Source: Nannochloropsis oceanica
Taxonomy: Eukaryota > Sar > Eustigmatophyceae > Eustigmatales > Monodopsidaceae
DNA length: 64,000 bases
Assembly: GCA_004519485.1 (NCBI GenBank)
Contig: CP038133.1
Span: forward strand, 950,830 to 1,014,829
Direction: 5' to 3'
Part shown: positions 35,663 through 45,681 of the stretch, piece after piece
Layout: each line of letters opens with the position of its first letter
Numbering within the stretch: position 1 is the stretch's first letter
Notes under the pieces: model-generated
Databases searched by the model: none
Told to the model about the DNA's origin: nothing
What the model saw: only the letters and a program-made list of their open reading frames with translations
Translations under genes and position numbers: made by a program

Positions 35663-37403
35663 ACTTTTCAAGGAGATCGGAGGGATGAGATGAGGAGTGA
35701 GGCTCTGATGATGCAATGAGGGCGAGTCGAGGGTTGAAGGAAGGGAGAGAGGGGAGGGAGGAAGGGGAGAGCGAGCCATGGAGAGGGAACTCAAACGTAC
35801 ATTGCCCCTCGCCCCGTGGCGTTACTCGTGCTCTGTAATGGCGATTGCGGATATGGCTAATGCTTCAAGGACGAACGAGCTGGTCTAGAATGAAGGACGG
35901 AAAGGGGGGAGGGAGGAGGTGCGTGTGCTTTGCAGTCAGTTAAGATGATGAGGGCGCGGAGTCAGGCATTTGCCACAGGCAAAAGATTAAAAGGCAGCAA
36001 GGGGGGTAACATCATGCCGGCCAGCACAATGTTATTGTTATCGACGCCATCCCTGTCTTCCTAGAGCTATGTATGCATCACATAAGGCGACCACAGCGCG
36101 GGCAAGGAGTGAGCTGGCTTTAGATATCGCTACGTCACGCGCTTGAAAGCAGGCAAGGAAGTATGAGGAAAGAAAGGAAGACTCATACACGCACGAGGTT
36201 TTACTTTTTGCTTTGTCGCGTCGATTGTGTGTAAATTACCCAAAAATTATCTCTCAAACTCTCGATAGAGGATGGAAAAGAGTTTATCAATAAAGCTTCC
36301 CCACTTCTCTCCTCGTTTGCTCCTCCCCCTCCTCAACAGGCCCCGTTTCCTCTCCTACTGCTGTTTGATTGACTTTTTCGCCCTGTCTCTCTTAGAAAGC
36401 ATATCATCTGTAATGATCGTTATTTCTTGTCATCGGCTATAAAGAGATGTTTTTGAATGACAATCATCAGATTTTCTTCTGGAAGGCGTTCAAACGTTTC
36501 GGGAGTAGCGAAGGAAAGCAGTAAGACCCCTACCGACGAACCCGGTTCGACAGGCACCACCCCCGCCTCCTTCTCCACCTTTACCACCGCCTTCGCCCCC
36601 AGGGATGGCTTTTCGATGCTGCTATGCCCGTGGGACGACGAGCCACACGGTGCCGGGAGCTACCCCGTCATGCGGGGCGGGCTTATTTTGGTGCTCAAAA
36701 TATGATAGAAGATGTCACCATGCCGGTGGCAAGGCTCGTAATGGTAATTAAACCCCAAAAAAGTAAAAAGAGCAAAAAACTTACATAACTTTCTGTATAG
36801 TCCGTCAGACTTGGTTGCAAGGAAGTTACAAAATCGAAGCCTTGTAGATAATCAAGTGATGTCCATCTATTTTTTTTTATTTTCTTCAATCTAGAGCGCC
36901 CTCCATTTCCTGCAAGTAAGCGGCGAAAAGGCATGGTTCACTGCATCTCTTGTTATCCTTCTCCATCCGGCAATGTAGGCAACACGATATTCATGGTAAC
37001 GATGCTTGCTGCCCAGCGGAAAACGCACAGAATTGCCCTCCTTCACCCGAATCGTCGATCTCAATGGTATTCAGATATTCCAAGCAGTCCTCTTCTTCTC
37101 CTTCTTCCTTCCTCACCTCTCCCTTTCTTTCGCTCAAAGCGATCGTTGATACGGTGTCCTCTTCTTTCGAAACTTCAGCATCCTTTATTGACCGACTTCG
37201 GCCTACCGTTCCTTCTTTTTCCACTCCTCCCCCAACGCGTGCTTTAGTTTAGTCGTCCGGTGTCTATATCCGCATTTATGTCCGCACTGCACTTACTCTC
37301 CCGCCACTGCGTCTCATGCACTACAAAGACCCTAAAATAGACGACAATTTCCATAACCTTCAATTTCGAATCCTCCACGTGTATTGTTGATGTGTCCGAT
37401 AAT
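35663..37403. other. Spacer upstream of the ABC gene and downstream of the lipoxygenase-like gene
   Basis: This 1.7 kb holds the ABC promoter and the 3' region of the lipoxygenase-like gene. The start of the ABC coding region may extend to 35779. It is AT-richer than the DNA to the left and lacks tetranucleotide arrays beyond 35.9 kb. A charged 77-codon minus frame at 37224-36991 (no ATG) looks mildly coding-like but matches nothing I know. A diverged repeat arm lies at 36640-36708. Confidence 0.4.
36640..36708 (+). repeat. Diverged single arm of the 43-kb foldback repeat
   Basis: The stretch around GCGGGGCGGGCTTATTTTGG (36672-36691) with its flanks GGTGCCGGGAGCTACCCCGTCA and GTGCTCAAAATATGATAG aligns with the right arm of the palindromic element at about 43240-43305. 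It has about ten to fifteen differences and no visible opposite arm. Confidence 0.65.
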
Positions 37404-39395
37404 TTAAATGTATAAGTTAAAAGGAAGAGAAGCCGGGTCAAGAAGAAGGTACTTGGGGGAGTTATTGTTGCCCGCTTCACGCTTGATTATGCGCGCGCTA
37501 ATGGCTCGCAAATTACGCCGGAGTACAATGGCTGCCTTGGCTGTTTTTAAGTTCTCCGTGTCGGACAGGTAAATGTTCGTCAGTCGACTGGGCTTTTGCA
37601 GCAAAGGATAAAAGGCGAAGGCAAGGCCCTGAGTACCAATGAAAAAGGAAAGAGGGTTTCCAATCGACAGCGTCGTCAAATCGGGTGTGAAGTGGTCCGT
37701 AGAGGTGACCTGGGCGGGTGAAAAGCCTGCCCCAGATATGTAGTCTTGCTGAACCTGATCATCTGTAAGCGTACCCTTGCTGGCCGGAAGAAGGTCCAAA
37801 ATTTTGCCCGGATGGGACGGGTAGACTAAGTCAAAGTTCAAAATTCGGAACGAATTAAGCGCATGGTGCCCCACCCCCGTAATCCACAAAATTTGAGCGA
37901 GCAGGGCGCTTACATCCTGCAGGCTCGTCACATCGTCTCCGGAAGGAAACCCATTTAGGTACGCAATTGAATTGGATGAGTTTGTCAATGCAGCAAGAAA
38001 GCCTTGTAGTTCTGGGTCGTTTGTCACAGAATTCGACTTCCTGTAAGATCCAGCCAGGTACTTATTCGCATACTTGTACAAAGCGTCATAAAGTGCAGCT
38101 CCATCATCCCGGTAAAGGAAACCCGGAATGTCTGCCACCCCGCGCGCCTTCAAATTCGTTTGCAAGTTTGTGAGACGCCAATCAAATTGCTGCATGAAGT
38201 AAGGAAACAATAAGCTCTTGATCGAGGAGCCACTGATGGAAAGATAGGTATCGAATGAGCCATCTGTTCTCAGCAGCTGCGCCACCCCAGCAAAAATGAT
38301 TCCAAAGTTTTCTGCCGAAGCGTGTTGGATAGGCTGAAAAAGGGGATGCTCGCTGGCAAAGTGCTTTTGCGCCGCAATGGCAACGTTGCTGATTGCAGTA
38401 TGTAAGACAAAGTGGTAAATAGCATTTACGTCCCGGTCGAGACAATTAAAGACCGCCTTGGCCAAGAACCAGTCGGCATGAGGATCTTTAGGCGACACCA
38501 CGTAGTTCTGCTGGACATTGTATTTGATGGCGAGTGGCATGAGGATAGGACCATTCTTGAAAGTACGTGCATTCCTTTTAGGGGCGCCATTTCGTTTCGC
38601 CTTAAGAGGCCCGTTCAAGAAAAATACCGCTGTGGGTGCCTCCAAGAAGGAGTTGGGGGACGCTTCCAAGAGACCCTTTTCGTACAGCGGATAAAAATCA
38701 ACAATGAAGACGCGACCTTGCGCCACAAGCTTGGCAAGCGGGATGCCGCCGGTGATTAAATCGTATCCCGTCACATCAGCTTGAGAGAAGGGTATGTCTC
38801 CCAGACTGTTGACACGGGTGATAAAAGCAGGCGAGGAGGTGATGCGCTCGCGGGCAAAGGCGTAGTCAGAGTCGTAAAAGGTGTAGGCCGCCGGCTGATA
38901 CTCGGGCGCTAGAGCGCCGTACAAGGGCAGGTAGCTGTCCAGGTGCTCGAGGCAATCACCTGTCCCGTTAATAGAGAAACAGGCCGCTCCTATCGGTGTC
39001 GCCAATACATTGGTTCCCGTTTCGACCGATACGCCAAGTTGTCCTGTAACAGTAGCTCCCTGCGAAGCCAAGGCTGTGTCCCCCAAGATACCCGCTGGCG
39101 CAGCCATCGTTAAGTTAGCCAGCTCCGGATCGATGGAGCCGTAGGATGTGAACTCCCAAAAGGGTGCCCGATAGCTGAGCCGGAGCGAACGCCCGGCCGG
39201 ATCAGGATCGTCTTGCGGGATGGAGAGGAAACCATTTTTTTCTTTATCCCTGAGAGTCACGAGTGTCTCGCGCAGGGCACGAGCTTGAGCTTTGTTCTTG
39301 GTAGGATAACTTTTGGTAGAGCTTGTGGGGATGCCGCGGGCAGTGAGTAGCGTCGTTCCGACCAGGGTGAACAAGACGGAAAGTGACACACGCAT
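37404..39395 (-). CDS. Secreted lipoxygenase-like protein, altered iron-ligand motif
   Basis: This is an intronless frame of 663 residues. The ATG at 39395 begins a signal peptide (MRVSLSVLFTLVGTTLLTAR); an in-frame ATG 23 codons upstream would bury it. Lipoxygenases insert O2 into polyunsaturated fatty acids. Family evidence: PLAIKYNVQQ, then DPHADWFLAKAVFNCLDRDV, HFVLHTAISNVAIAAQ, SEHPLFQPIQH, the H-x3-N pair in GHHALN (about H510/N514), and a C-terminal Ile in LPFNLYI that in the family supplies an iron-binding carboxylate. The block that normally reads H-x4-H-x4-H is changed. Aligned from the shared WFLAKA, the first iron His appears as Asn (about N324) and the spacing to the next His residues (H328, H332) is shorter. 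The protein may therefore not be a classical iron dioxygenase. There are no introns or arrays, unlike the genes to the left. Confidence 0.75.
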   Translation of the reverse strand: MRVSLSVLFTLVGTTLLTARGIPTSSTKSYPTKNKAQARALRETLVTLRDKEKNGFLSIPQDDPDPAGRSLRLSYRAPFWEFTSYGSIDPELANLTMAAPAGILGDTALASQGATVTGQLGVSVETGTNVLATPIGAACFSINGTGDCLEHLDSYLPLYGALAPEYQPAAYTFYDSDYAFARERITSSPAFITRVNSLGDIPFSQADVTGYDLITGGIPLAKLVAQGRVFIVDFYPLYEKGLLEASPNSFLEAPTAVFFLNGPLKAKRNGAPKRNARTFKNGPILMPLAIKYNVQQNYVVSPKDPHADWFLAKAVFNCLDRDVNAIYHFVLHTAISNVAIAAQKHFASEHPLFQPIQHASAENFGIIFAGVAQLLRTDGSFDTYLSISGSSIKSLLFPYFMQQFDWRLTNLQTNLKARGVADIPGFLYRDDGAALYDALYKYANKYLAGSYRKSNSVTNDPELQGFLAALTNSSNSIAYLNGFPSGDDVTSLQDVSALLAQILWITGVGHHALNSFRILNFDLVYPSHPGKILDLLPASKGTLTDDQVQQDYISGAGFSPAQVTSTDHFTPDLTTLSIGNPLSFFIGTQGLAFAFYPLLQKPSRLTNIYLSDTENLKTAKAAIVLRRNLRAISARIIKREAGNNNSPKYLLLDPASLPFNLYI

Positions 39396-41030
39396 GGCGA
39401 AACTGTAATTAGAAAAAGGGCGAGCAAATTTGTGCGTTAGAATTGAGAAGAATACAATGTACATGACTTTCTTTCGGGTGCAGTGTTAGGTGCGGGATGA
39501 GCAGCCATGTACAAGAGAGACTACTCTCGTGTCTACCATCCGTGATATCAGGTAGACTGAGGAGCTCTTGGTCACCAACAAGCAACATGTGATGCAGGGG
39601 CAGATCAAAGGCATCATCCCGTGCCCATACGTCTTTTTCAAGTCCTCAGGTGGGGATCATGGACAGAGTAGTGAAAAATTCAAATCAATGGAAAGTGACA
39701 ATATGCCAGTATATAGTCATGCCCGCGTCTATTTTATGTCGGCTCAGAACTTCACAGCAATTACAACAGTCATGCCCGATGGATCGTAAGGGAGCCAGAC
39801 ACAAAAGAATGCTGCAGTAACCGCAACCCCAATCCTAGCGAAGGAGGCGAGGTGTGAAGTTGTAAAGTTCATCATGTCGAGGACGAAAGGAACCAAGAAC
39901 AAGAGAGGGATAGGAGAGGGACGAGAAGGACAAGGGGGTGCACGGGGGAACGACGAAGGAGGATAATGAATCGCAGACATGATAACTAACAGCGTGATGC
40001 GTAAAAGAGAAAGCCTCCGTTTCGTGAAGTGTTAGTAATGAACCTAAGAAAAAGATTTAACTGCCAACTGCCAACTGCCATCCTGCCAACCGTTTCAATA
40101 GTGCGCTGCGCGTCTTCTTTCGTCCTAATCGCCGTTCCCGATATGGGCTCATACACCACTTCCCCATCCATGCCACGAACAGACAGGCCTAAATCAATTT
40201 GTTTTCACTCCCACGTCCAAGCCAAGTGTCTATATCTGCCTCTCACTACTGTCCACAGGTACGCGACTTCTCGTACCGTACCCTGCACACCACAATCTCC
40301 TCCTCCCATCATCGCTGGCAGGGTCGCGTGGCGTGAGCATGTCTGAGCCCCATGCGTGTTAGTCTATCTTAGCAGTATCTCTGCCTTATTAAACATACCT
40401 TCAAAAGTGTGCCCTTCCCGTCGATTGATGCCCACTATCCACCTTTCAACATCGCATGCCCATATACATCATCGGGCCATCCCTCCCTCCAGTCCTTTAG
40501 GCCGACCTTGAAGTATGAGGGCAAGGCACCGCATAGAGCTTCATCCACCGTTTTTTCATAGCTCAAAAATTCATTCTCGTTTGTTCCTGCTGGCCAAATA
40601 CGTAGGCAGGATACCGTCTGCCATTTCATACATCCGTCTCTCCGTGAATACTCCACCGCTCCTTCTTTCCCTCCCTCCCTTTTCATCTGATCGACAAGGC
40701 ACCAACACCGTTCTCTCTCCTCTTTATCTCCTATCCTCGAGTTTGTCCACATTTTCATCCAAATTTGCCCCCTTCTGGTCTCTGACCGATAGTATTGCGG
40801 ACGAAGGCTCAAACTCTACGCCACTAGGCATGATGACGTTTTCAGCCACAGCATGTAATCATGCTCATGCCCGATTCTCATCCCAACGCCGTCAATTTGC
40901 TCTGAATATTTTCTCCTACTAAGGCCAACAAAAACAACATCCCCTCTTCCTTATTTTCATGATCACCCATCGAACGATGCTCATTGAAATTTTGTCGCCC
41001 TCTCCTCCTCTCCCCTTCCTTTCCAGCAGG
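39396..41030. other. Divergent spacer, lipoxygenase-like gene and sulfotransferase
   Basis: This 1.6 kb should hold both promoters. It contains short frames only. A minus frame near 39.8 kb recalls a glucosyltransferase helix (separate entry), and the minus frames at 40171-39986 and 40812-40435 are unrecognised. The bases before the sulfotransferase start (TTTCCAGCAG) look like a 3' splice site, so a 5' UTR intron is possible. A second in-frame ATG lies at 40959. Confidence 0.4.
39744..39980 (-). pseudogene. Possible remnant of an ALG6/ALG8-type glucosyltransferase exon
   Basis: A 78-codon minus frame contains FARIGVAVTAAFFCVWLPY, which recalls the conserved membrane helix of ALG6/ALG8 dolichyl-glucosyltransferases (pattern LGV..-ATF..CW-PF). 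The family's next block (FARGLFEDKVANFWC) is not found, and the frame stops soon after. It could be a stray exon, a decayed copy or chance. Confidence 0.22.
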
Positions 41031-42740
41031 ATGGCTCGAGATGAGGATGACAAGCGACCCCGTGGCGCTCGAGCCATCATCTCTTGGTGCATGGCCTCTT
41101 CTTGGAGACGGGCTTTATTGGGTTGTACACTGGGGATATTTGCAATGGTCTGGTTTGTGACCCATCTGGCAAGCAACATGGACGGGGGCAGTAGCGGAAG
41201 CAGCATGCTGAGTACGTCCACAATCACCAACAGCAGAGACAAGAATGCCAACTTTACCCCTTCCACGGCTTCATCTTTACCCCCTCACATCGAGGGCAAT
41301 ACCATCATGGCGGAGATGCCCACAGTCGCTGCTATCCCTCTAAAGAGCGTGAAGAGCGAAGATGACGTCTCTACCCTCGAGCACGCCTCCCCTTTGCTCC
41401 GCACCACTAAAGAGGGGGGAAACACCCCCCAGCTACCATTTGTATCTGCGAAAAAAGATAATAATGAAGGTGAAAGTCTCGGGAACAACGCCGTCATCAC
41501 GACCATCACATCCATCGACAGCGGCGGCATCAGCAAGGGCAACGAGGACAACGGTGACACGGACTCCACTCTTGCGGACATTGAGAAGAAAGACAGTGCG
41601 ACCTCTGAGACCGTAACCACTACTGCTAGCACGGCTGAGGCTGCTACAACAGCTTTCCCCCTCGTCTGTCCCTATTACGACGACATACCTAGCCCGTTTC
41701 CCGCCTCTTTTTGGTACGTCAAGAACCCCAAGACAGCCAGCAGTACACTTGGCGGCGTCTTCCGCAGTGTAGCAGCCCACCACGGCGTGGAAATGCTCAA
41801 CTCGGACGAAATACACATGGACTTACCCCAGCTTAAGCGTACCATCGCCGAGGTGCTGGCGGCCTTCAGCAGTGCCGTGGCTCCCGATCCGCCTCTCGGG
41901 CTGGCCAACCACATGCCATTCGATATTAGTGCCCGCGACATTTTCAGAAAGACTGCGCCTGTGATGCTGTTTACCTCGGTTCGTGAGCCTGTTGCTCAAT
42001 TTCATTCGCACTTCGTGGAGGTTTGCAAACAAGGGAAGAAGAGAAGAGAAAGTAGTAAATGTTTTGGCCCGGCGGTACAGGAGCGGACGGCGATGGCGAA
42101 TGCCATGGAACCCGACGCTCAGTTTGCCTATATTCGCGGGGACGCATCTGATGCCGAGTCTGCTGCGGCACAGTATGATTTTGTGTTTCTGCGGGAGCGC
42201 CTGGAGGAATCGTTGGTGGCCTTTATGATCATGTACGGCCTGGACTTTGCCGACATTGCACATGTTGCCGCCAAGGTGCGCACGGAATTATACCCTGGGC
42301 CGAGAGAGCTGCCTGAAGAATTGAATGAACTGATTCGCACCAAGACAACCGAGGACGCTAAGCTTTGGGCCAAGGCAAACATGATGCTGGATGAGAAAAT
42401 TACTGCCATAAATGGCCACTGTGGTGGTAAGGCGTACTTTTCGTCAATGCTAACAGTTTTTCGGAAATTGCAAAAAGTGGTGATGCAGGAATGCACAGAT
42501 TTTCGTGGTTGGTACAAGAAGCATGGTTTTTCGACCGTGCTCCGGTATTGGGGCGACAATGGCCAGGCACCCCGATGCCGAGACTTTGTGGTTCGCCGTG
42601 AGATGCGTGCTTGGCAAAAGCATCATGTGACGGAAATGCTCAGGGCCGCTATGGCTAAATCAAGAGGAGGAAATACAGCGCCGATCTTGGAATCAAAAGG
42701 ACCAGCAGTAAATGGCTGGGGTCTACCAAAAGATGCATGA
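41031..42740 (+). CDS. Golgi type II sulfotransferase (Gal3ST family)
   Basis: The enzyme would transfer sulfate from PAPS to a sugar hydroxyl on glycoproteins, glycolipids or polysaccharide in the Golgi. The protein has 569 residues. A short basic N-terminus and one membrane helix at about 28-47 give type II topology. A Ser/Thr-rich stem follows to about 215. The catalytic domain has the 5'-phosphosulfate loop WYVKNPKTASSTLGGVFRSV, then LANHMPFDIS, the 3'-phosphate motif LFTSVREPVAQFHSHF, and YDFVFLRERLEESLVAFMIM. Each aligns with blocks of animal galactose-3-O-sulfotransferases. The gene has no introns. The ATG at 41031 is preferred; an in-frame ATG at 40959 adds 24 residues. The acceptor sugar cannot be inferred. 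Stramenopile algae make sulfated wall and mucilage polysaccharides, so such a substrate is plausible. Confidence 0.85.
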   Translation: MARDEDDKRPRGARAIISWCMASSWRRALLGCTLGIFAMVWFVTHLASNMDGGSSGSSMLSTSTITNSRDKNANFTPSTASSLPPHIEGNTIMAEMPTVAAIPLKSVKSEDDVSTLEHASPLLRTTKEGGNTPQLPFVSAKKDNNEGESLGNNAVITTITSIDSGGISKGNEDNGDTDSTLADIEKKDSATSETVTTTASTAEAATTAFPLVCPYYDDIPSPFPASFWYVKNPKTASSTLGGVFRSVAAHHGVEMLNSDEIHMDLPQLKRTIAEVLAAFSSAVAPDPPLGLANHMPFDISARDIFRKTAPVMLFTSVREPVAQFHSHFVEVCKQGKKRRESSKCFGPAVQERTAMANAMEPDAQFAYIRGDASDAESAAAQYDFVFLRERLEESLVAFMIMYGLDFADIAHVAAKVRTELYPGPRELPEELNELIRTKTTEDAKLWAKANMMLDEKITAINGHCGGKAYFSSMLTVFRKLQKVVMQECTDFRGWYKKHGFSTVLRYWGDNGQAPRCRDFVVRREMRAWQKHHVTEMLRAAMAKSRGGNTAPILESKGPAVNGWGLPKDA

Positions 42741-43047
42741 TTGCCTTGACGATTTCGATGAAATCAGAAAAAGGAGGGCAGTACGCAGGACAGTATGATA
42801 GCGTTTGTATATATATTATAAATGGGGCGCGATTGGTACTCTTTCTCCATTTGATTGGAAAGTGAAGTGTACAGATTTAAACTTAAATAGAACCTCCAAA
42901 TTCTTCAATTTTTTCCAAAGAGGATTCACGGGGTCATCAAAACGGCTTCTCCAAGGCAGATAACCGTGCGTTGGCCGGTCGTGGGGGCTTCAAGCGAATA
43001 AAAGACTATGGTCTGGCATGTATATGACCATAGCCTACCAGGTGACC

Positions 43048-43348
43048 CATGCTGATAACTATAAAGCATTACCGCCGTGATTATAAATTTGTTGTCATAA
43101 CATAAGCACCAAAGTAAGCCCGCCCCGCCTGACGGGGAAGCTGCCGGCATCAGTCCCACTCGTTGGCGCGGGACGACCGGCAGCCAAAAGAACGGCTTGC
43201 TCAGAGCGGGATGGCGTCACCGTCCCGCGCCAACGAGTGGAACTGATGCCGGCAGCTTCCCCGTCAGGTGGGGTGGGCTTAATTTGATGCTCATGTTATG
43301 ACAACAAATTTATAATCTTGGCGGTAATGCTTTATAGTGGTCAGCATG
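43048..43348. mobile_element. Palindromic foldback (MITE-like) element
   Basis: Two arms of about 128 bases (43048-43175 and 43221-43348) are reverse complements with roughly ten mismatches (about 92% identity) around a 45-base centre. The outer ends read CATGCTGATAACTATAAAGC and its near-complement. There is no frame for a transposase, so it would be non-autonomous. A target duplication is unclear: TGAC flanks both sides in slightly different registers. A third, diverged arm at 36640-36708 shows that the sequence is dispersed. Confidence 0.75.
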
Positions 43349-43665
43349 ACAGCATGAGAGAGTGGGCACCATTTCCATTCTGCGTTAGATAAGAAAGTGA
43401 CAGCGTGATTTGATCTGCTTACGCTATATATGGTACAAGCAGCAATGTTATTAGGTGTCATGCGATATGGTCTTAACAAAACAAATTGGATAAAATACAA
43501 GATGCAACAGAATGATTGTAGGTACTTTGTTCTCTTCATTTCAGGGTTCAGGCATAAACCTTTTTCAGTTAATCGTATATTTTTTTTAAATGTGCTTCGT
43601 GTAAATGACCTCGCCTCCCTACCTCTGTTTTAGGCACTACATTATCAAATTAAAATTTACGACTT

Positions 43666-44140
43666 TCATTTTTTGTAACTATATTGTAAGGGTGACGCGA
43701 GGGATGACAGAACTTCACATATATCTGCTATCATCCTTGGACTTGGCAGCGCACCCTCTCCCTCCGCTTCCCCTATTATCTCCTCTATCTCCTCTACTTT
43801 CTTCTTCCTTTCCGCTTCCCATACCAACTTTCCATCGATAGGGAAAGCGGAGAGGGAGAGGGTAGAAAAAACGGACATTTGTCCGTATTTTCTACGAAAT
43901 TGTATCTCGGATCTTCTCCATGTCTCAGGTACATTCTCATTGATATACGCAGCCGCATCTTTCCAGAATCCGTCTGGGGCTCTTTTTCTTGGCCATACGA
44001 TCACGGACCGAGCAGTTACATATTCAACCAGAAGTTGGACCTGTGGAGGAAAGAGGGAGGGAAGTATGAGTGTGTGAGATAGAATGGAACAAAACAACTA
44101 TTTAGATCAGAAATACCTCTTCCGGTGTCCACCATGATTA
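43666..44140 (-). pseudogene. Myb/SANT-like DNA-binding domain fragment
   Basis: An exon (about 44045-43669) encodes VQLLVEYVTARS, then RAPDGFWKDAAAYINENVPE and TWRRSEIQFRRKYGQM. The preceding short segment near 44128 reads WWTPEE up to a GTATTT donor. Together WWTPEE/VQLLVEYV with the following Trp and Arg-Tyr residues looks like a trihelix/Myb-SANT domain, seen in transcription factors and in partners of Harbinger transposases. An in-frame TAA sits two codons before WWTPEE and no start is visible, so the gene is broken or its first exon is missed. Confidence 0.4.
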
Positions 44141-44223
44141 AATCCCTATATACAAGTGAGAGATAATCACTTGAGTTCACAGTGCACCACACATTGGACA
44201 CTCGATGACTGCAAAAATGGCCT

Positions 44224-44372
44224 GCACGACTGATATTACGATAGTCGTCGATATGTTGATAAATCGTAATCGCAGTCGTAGTCGTGTATGATTCCCACCG
44301 CAGACGACTATGACGACTAGTAGTCGTGCATGTTTTCGATGAAGACTACGCGACTACTATTAGTCGTGCATC
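44224..44372. repeat. Cluster of AGTCGT/ACGACT words with nested palindromes
   Basis: About nine copies of AGTCGT or its complement occur in 150 bases, several extended to TAGTCGTGCATG. Two form local palindromes: CGACTAGTAGTCG (44313-44325) and CGACTACTATTAGTCG (44351-44366). The spacing is irregular, so this is not a simple tandem repeat. Confidence 0.7.
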
Positions 44373-45681
44373 GTGACGGAGGAGGGAGAGGGCCGAGGAG
44401 ATGAAGAGCGAGGAGGCGGATGGGGTGATCGGCAGCCATTGGGACTTCTTTCAAAGCCCCTTTTGCCGCGAAGGTCAATGTCGTCCAATAAAACGTAGTC
44501 GTTGCATCCACAAGCTTCATGGGTGATGTAATTGACTTGTGCAAGCACTACCAATGTGAGGGTTAGGGTAAGGGGTCCCGAAGGTTTCCTTGAAAATACT
44601 TATACTGAGTCCCTGGCACAATTTTTAAAGAAAAGCCTTCAGTAACCCACGGGTCTCCTTGTACACCATGTCAGATTTAAAATTACCACTCCGCGGCGGG
44701 CCAATCTACGGGTAGCTGCCTTCAATATGCCGTGAATTCGTCCCAAAAGATTCATCTGTGCGTGAAGAAATCATCGTGCAAGGGCGTTTCGACGTCTGAT
44801 TATGGAGTGCGCTAGTCGGGATCAGGGCGCTAAGTATTTCCGAGTAAGACTTCTACCCGCTGGCCAGACTCAGACTTTCTATACTGTACTGACGCAGTGT
44901 TTGGAGAAATACAATGCTGCTCAATGTGGACAGTAAAATTTCTTTTAAGTCACGACCATGCACGACCCCCCTGATCCAGACCTTCACAGTCCGTAAGAGG
45001 ACATGAAATTTCATCCTTGCGCACCATCTCCACACTTTCTATGCCCAAGATGAAGTCCTCGTCAGAAAGTCTGAAAGGAATTGGGGGTGCTGTCGACGTC
45101 CAAAATTTGACAAACCATACGAATCACACGATATGATACTTATGAATATAATGCCATTAACATTTACCGTTTTATGTGTTCCGCACATTTCCTTTGGTCA
45201 GAGGTTCTCGTTCCTTTACACGCCTTTGAACGAGTTTGCGAGTATTCCCAGCGCACGAGGGCCTAGGGCGAGAGCCCGGACGCATCGTCACAACCATCTA
45301 AAGCGTGCGCAATCAGGACTCAGGGTTAACGTAATTTAGTACTTGGTCAACTCCTACAGTATTGCCCTTGAAAGCGCACATTAAGATCGACCATCAGGCA
45401 TCCAAGGACCTCGCGGGTCAAAGAACCCCGCCATCTTTATAGCGCACCACTTTCCGAACGAGTGGCGATTTTGCAGAGGTGCAACAACACTGAGACTTGT
45501 TCTGGCCACATTCACGACTCAGACACTGCCCACATTCTCTCATCTGCACCTCTGACACCTTTCCCCTTAATGGTCCCCCCAACACACCGTACAGTCACTG
45601 TCAACGTACTCATCCAGCCCGCATTCGCCTTCATCTCCCCATCCCCCCTCCAACAACTGCAATATCCTTGCAACTCCAAGC

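Larger units (their letters stand above)
42741..45681. other. Repeat-bearing spacer between sulfotransferase and F-box/kelch gene
   Basis: This is the longest gene-poor stretch in the middle of the window (2.9 kb). It holds the foldback element, a Myb/SANT-like fragment and an AGTCGT-word cluster, each listed separately. A telomere-like string GGGTTAGGGTAAGGGG lies at about 44559-44574. The remaining frames are short and unrecognised. Confidence 0.5.

Noticed and set aside
36520-36575. GGTTCGA string resembling a tRNA T-loop
   Set aside because: The neighbouring bases do not form a T-stem or a 7-bp acceptor stem, and no D-arm or anticodon arm fits upstream.
36457-36705. 82-codon plus frame ending in MRGGLILVLKI
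   Set aside because: Its end coincides with the diverged foldback arm, and no homologous protein comes to mind. It is more likely repeat-derived than a gene.
40435-40812. 125-codon minus frame between the lipoxygenase-like and sulfotransferase genes
   Set aside because: I could not recognise any family, and the start and splice context are unclear. It was left as part of the spacer.
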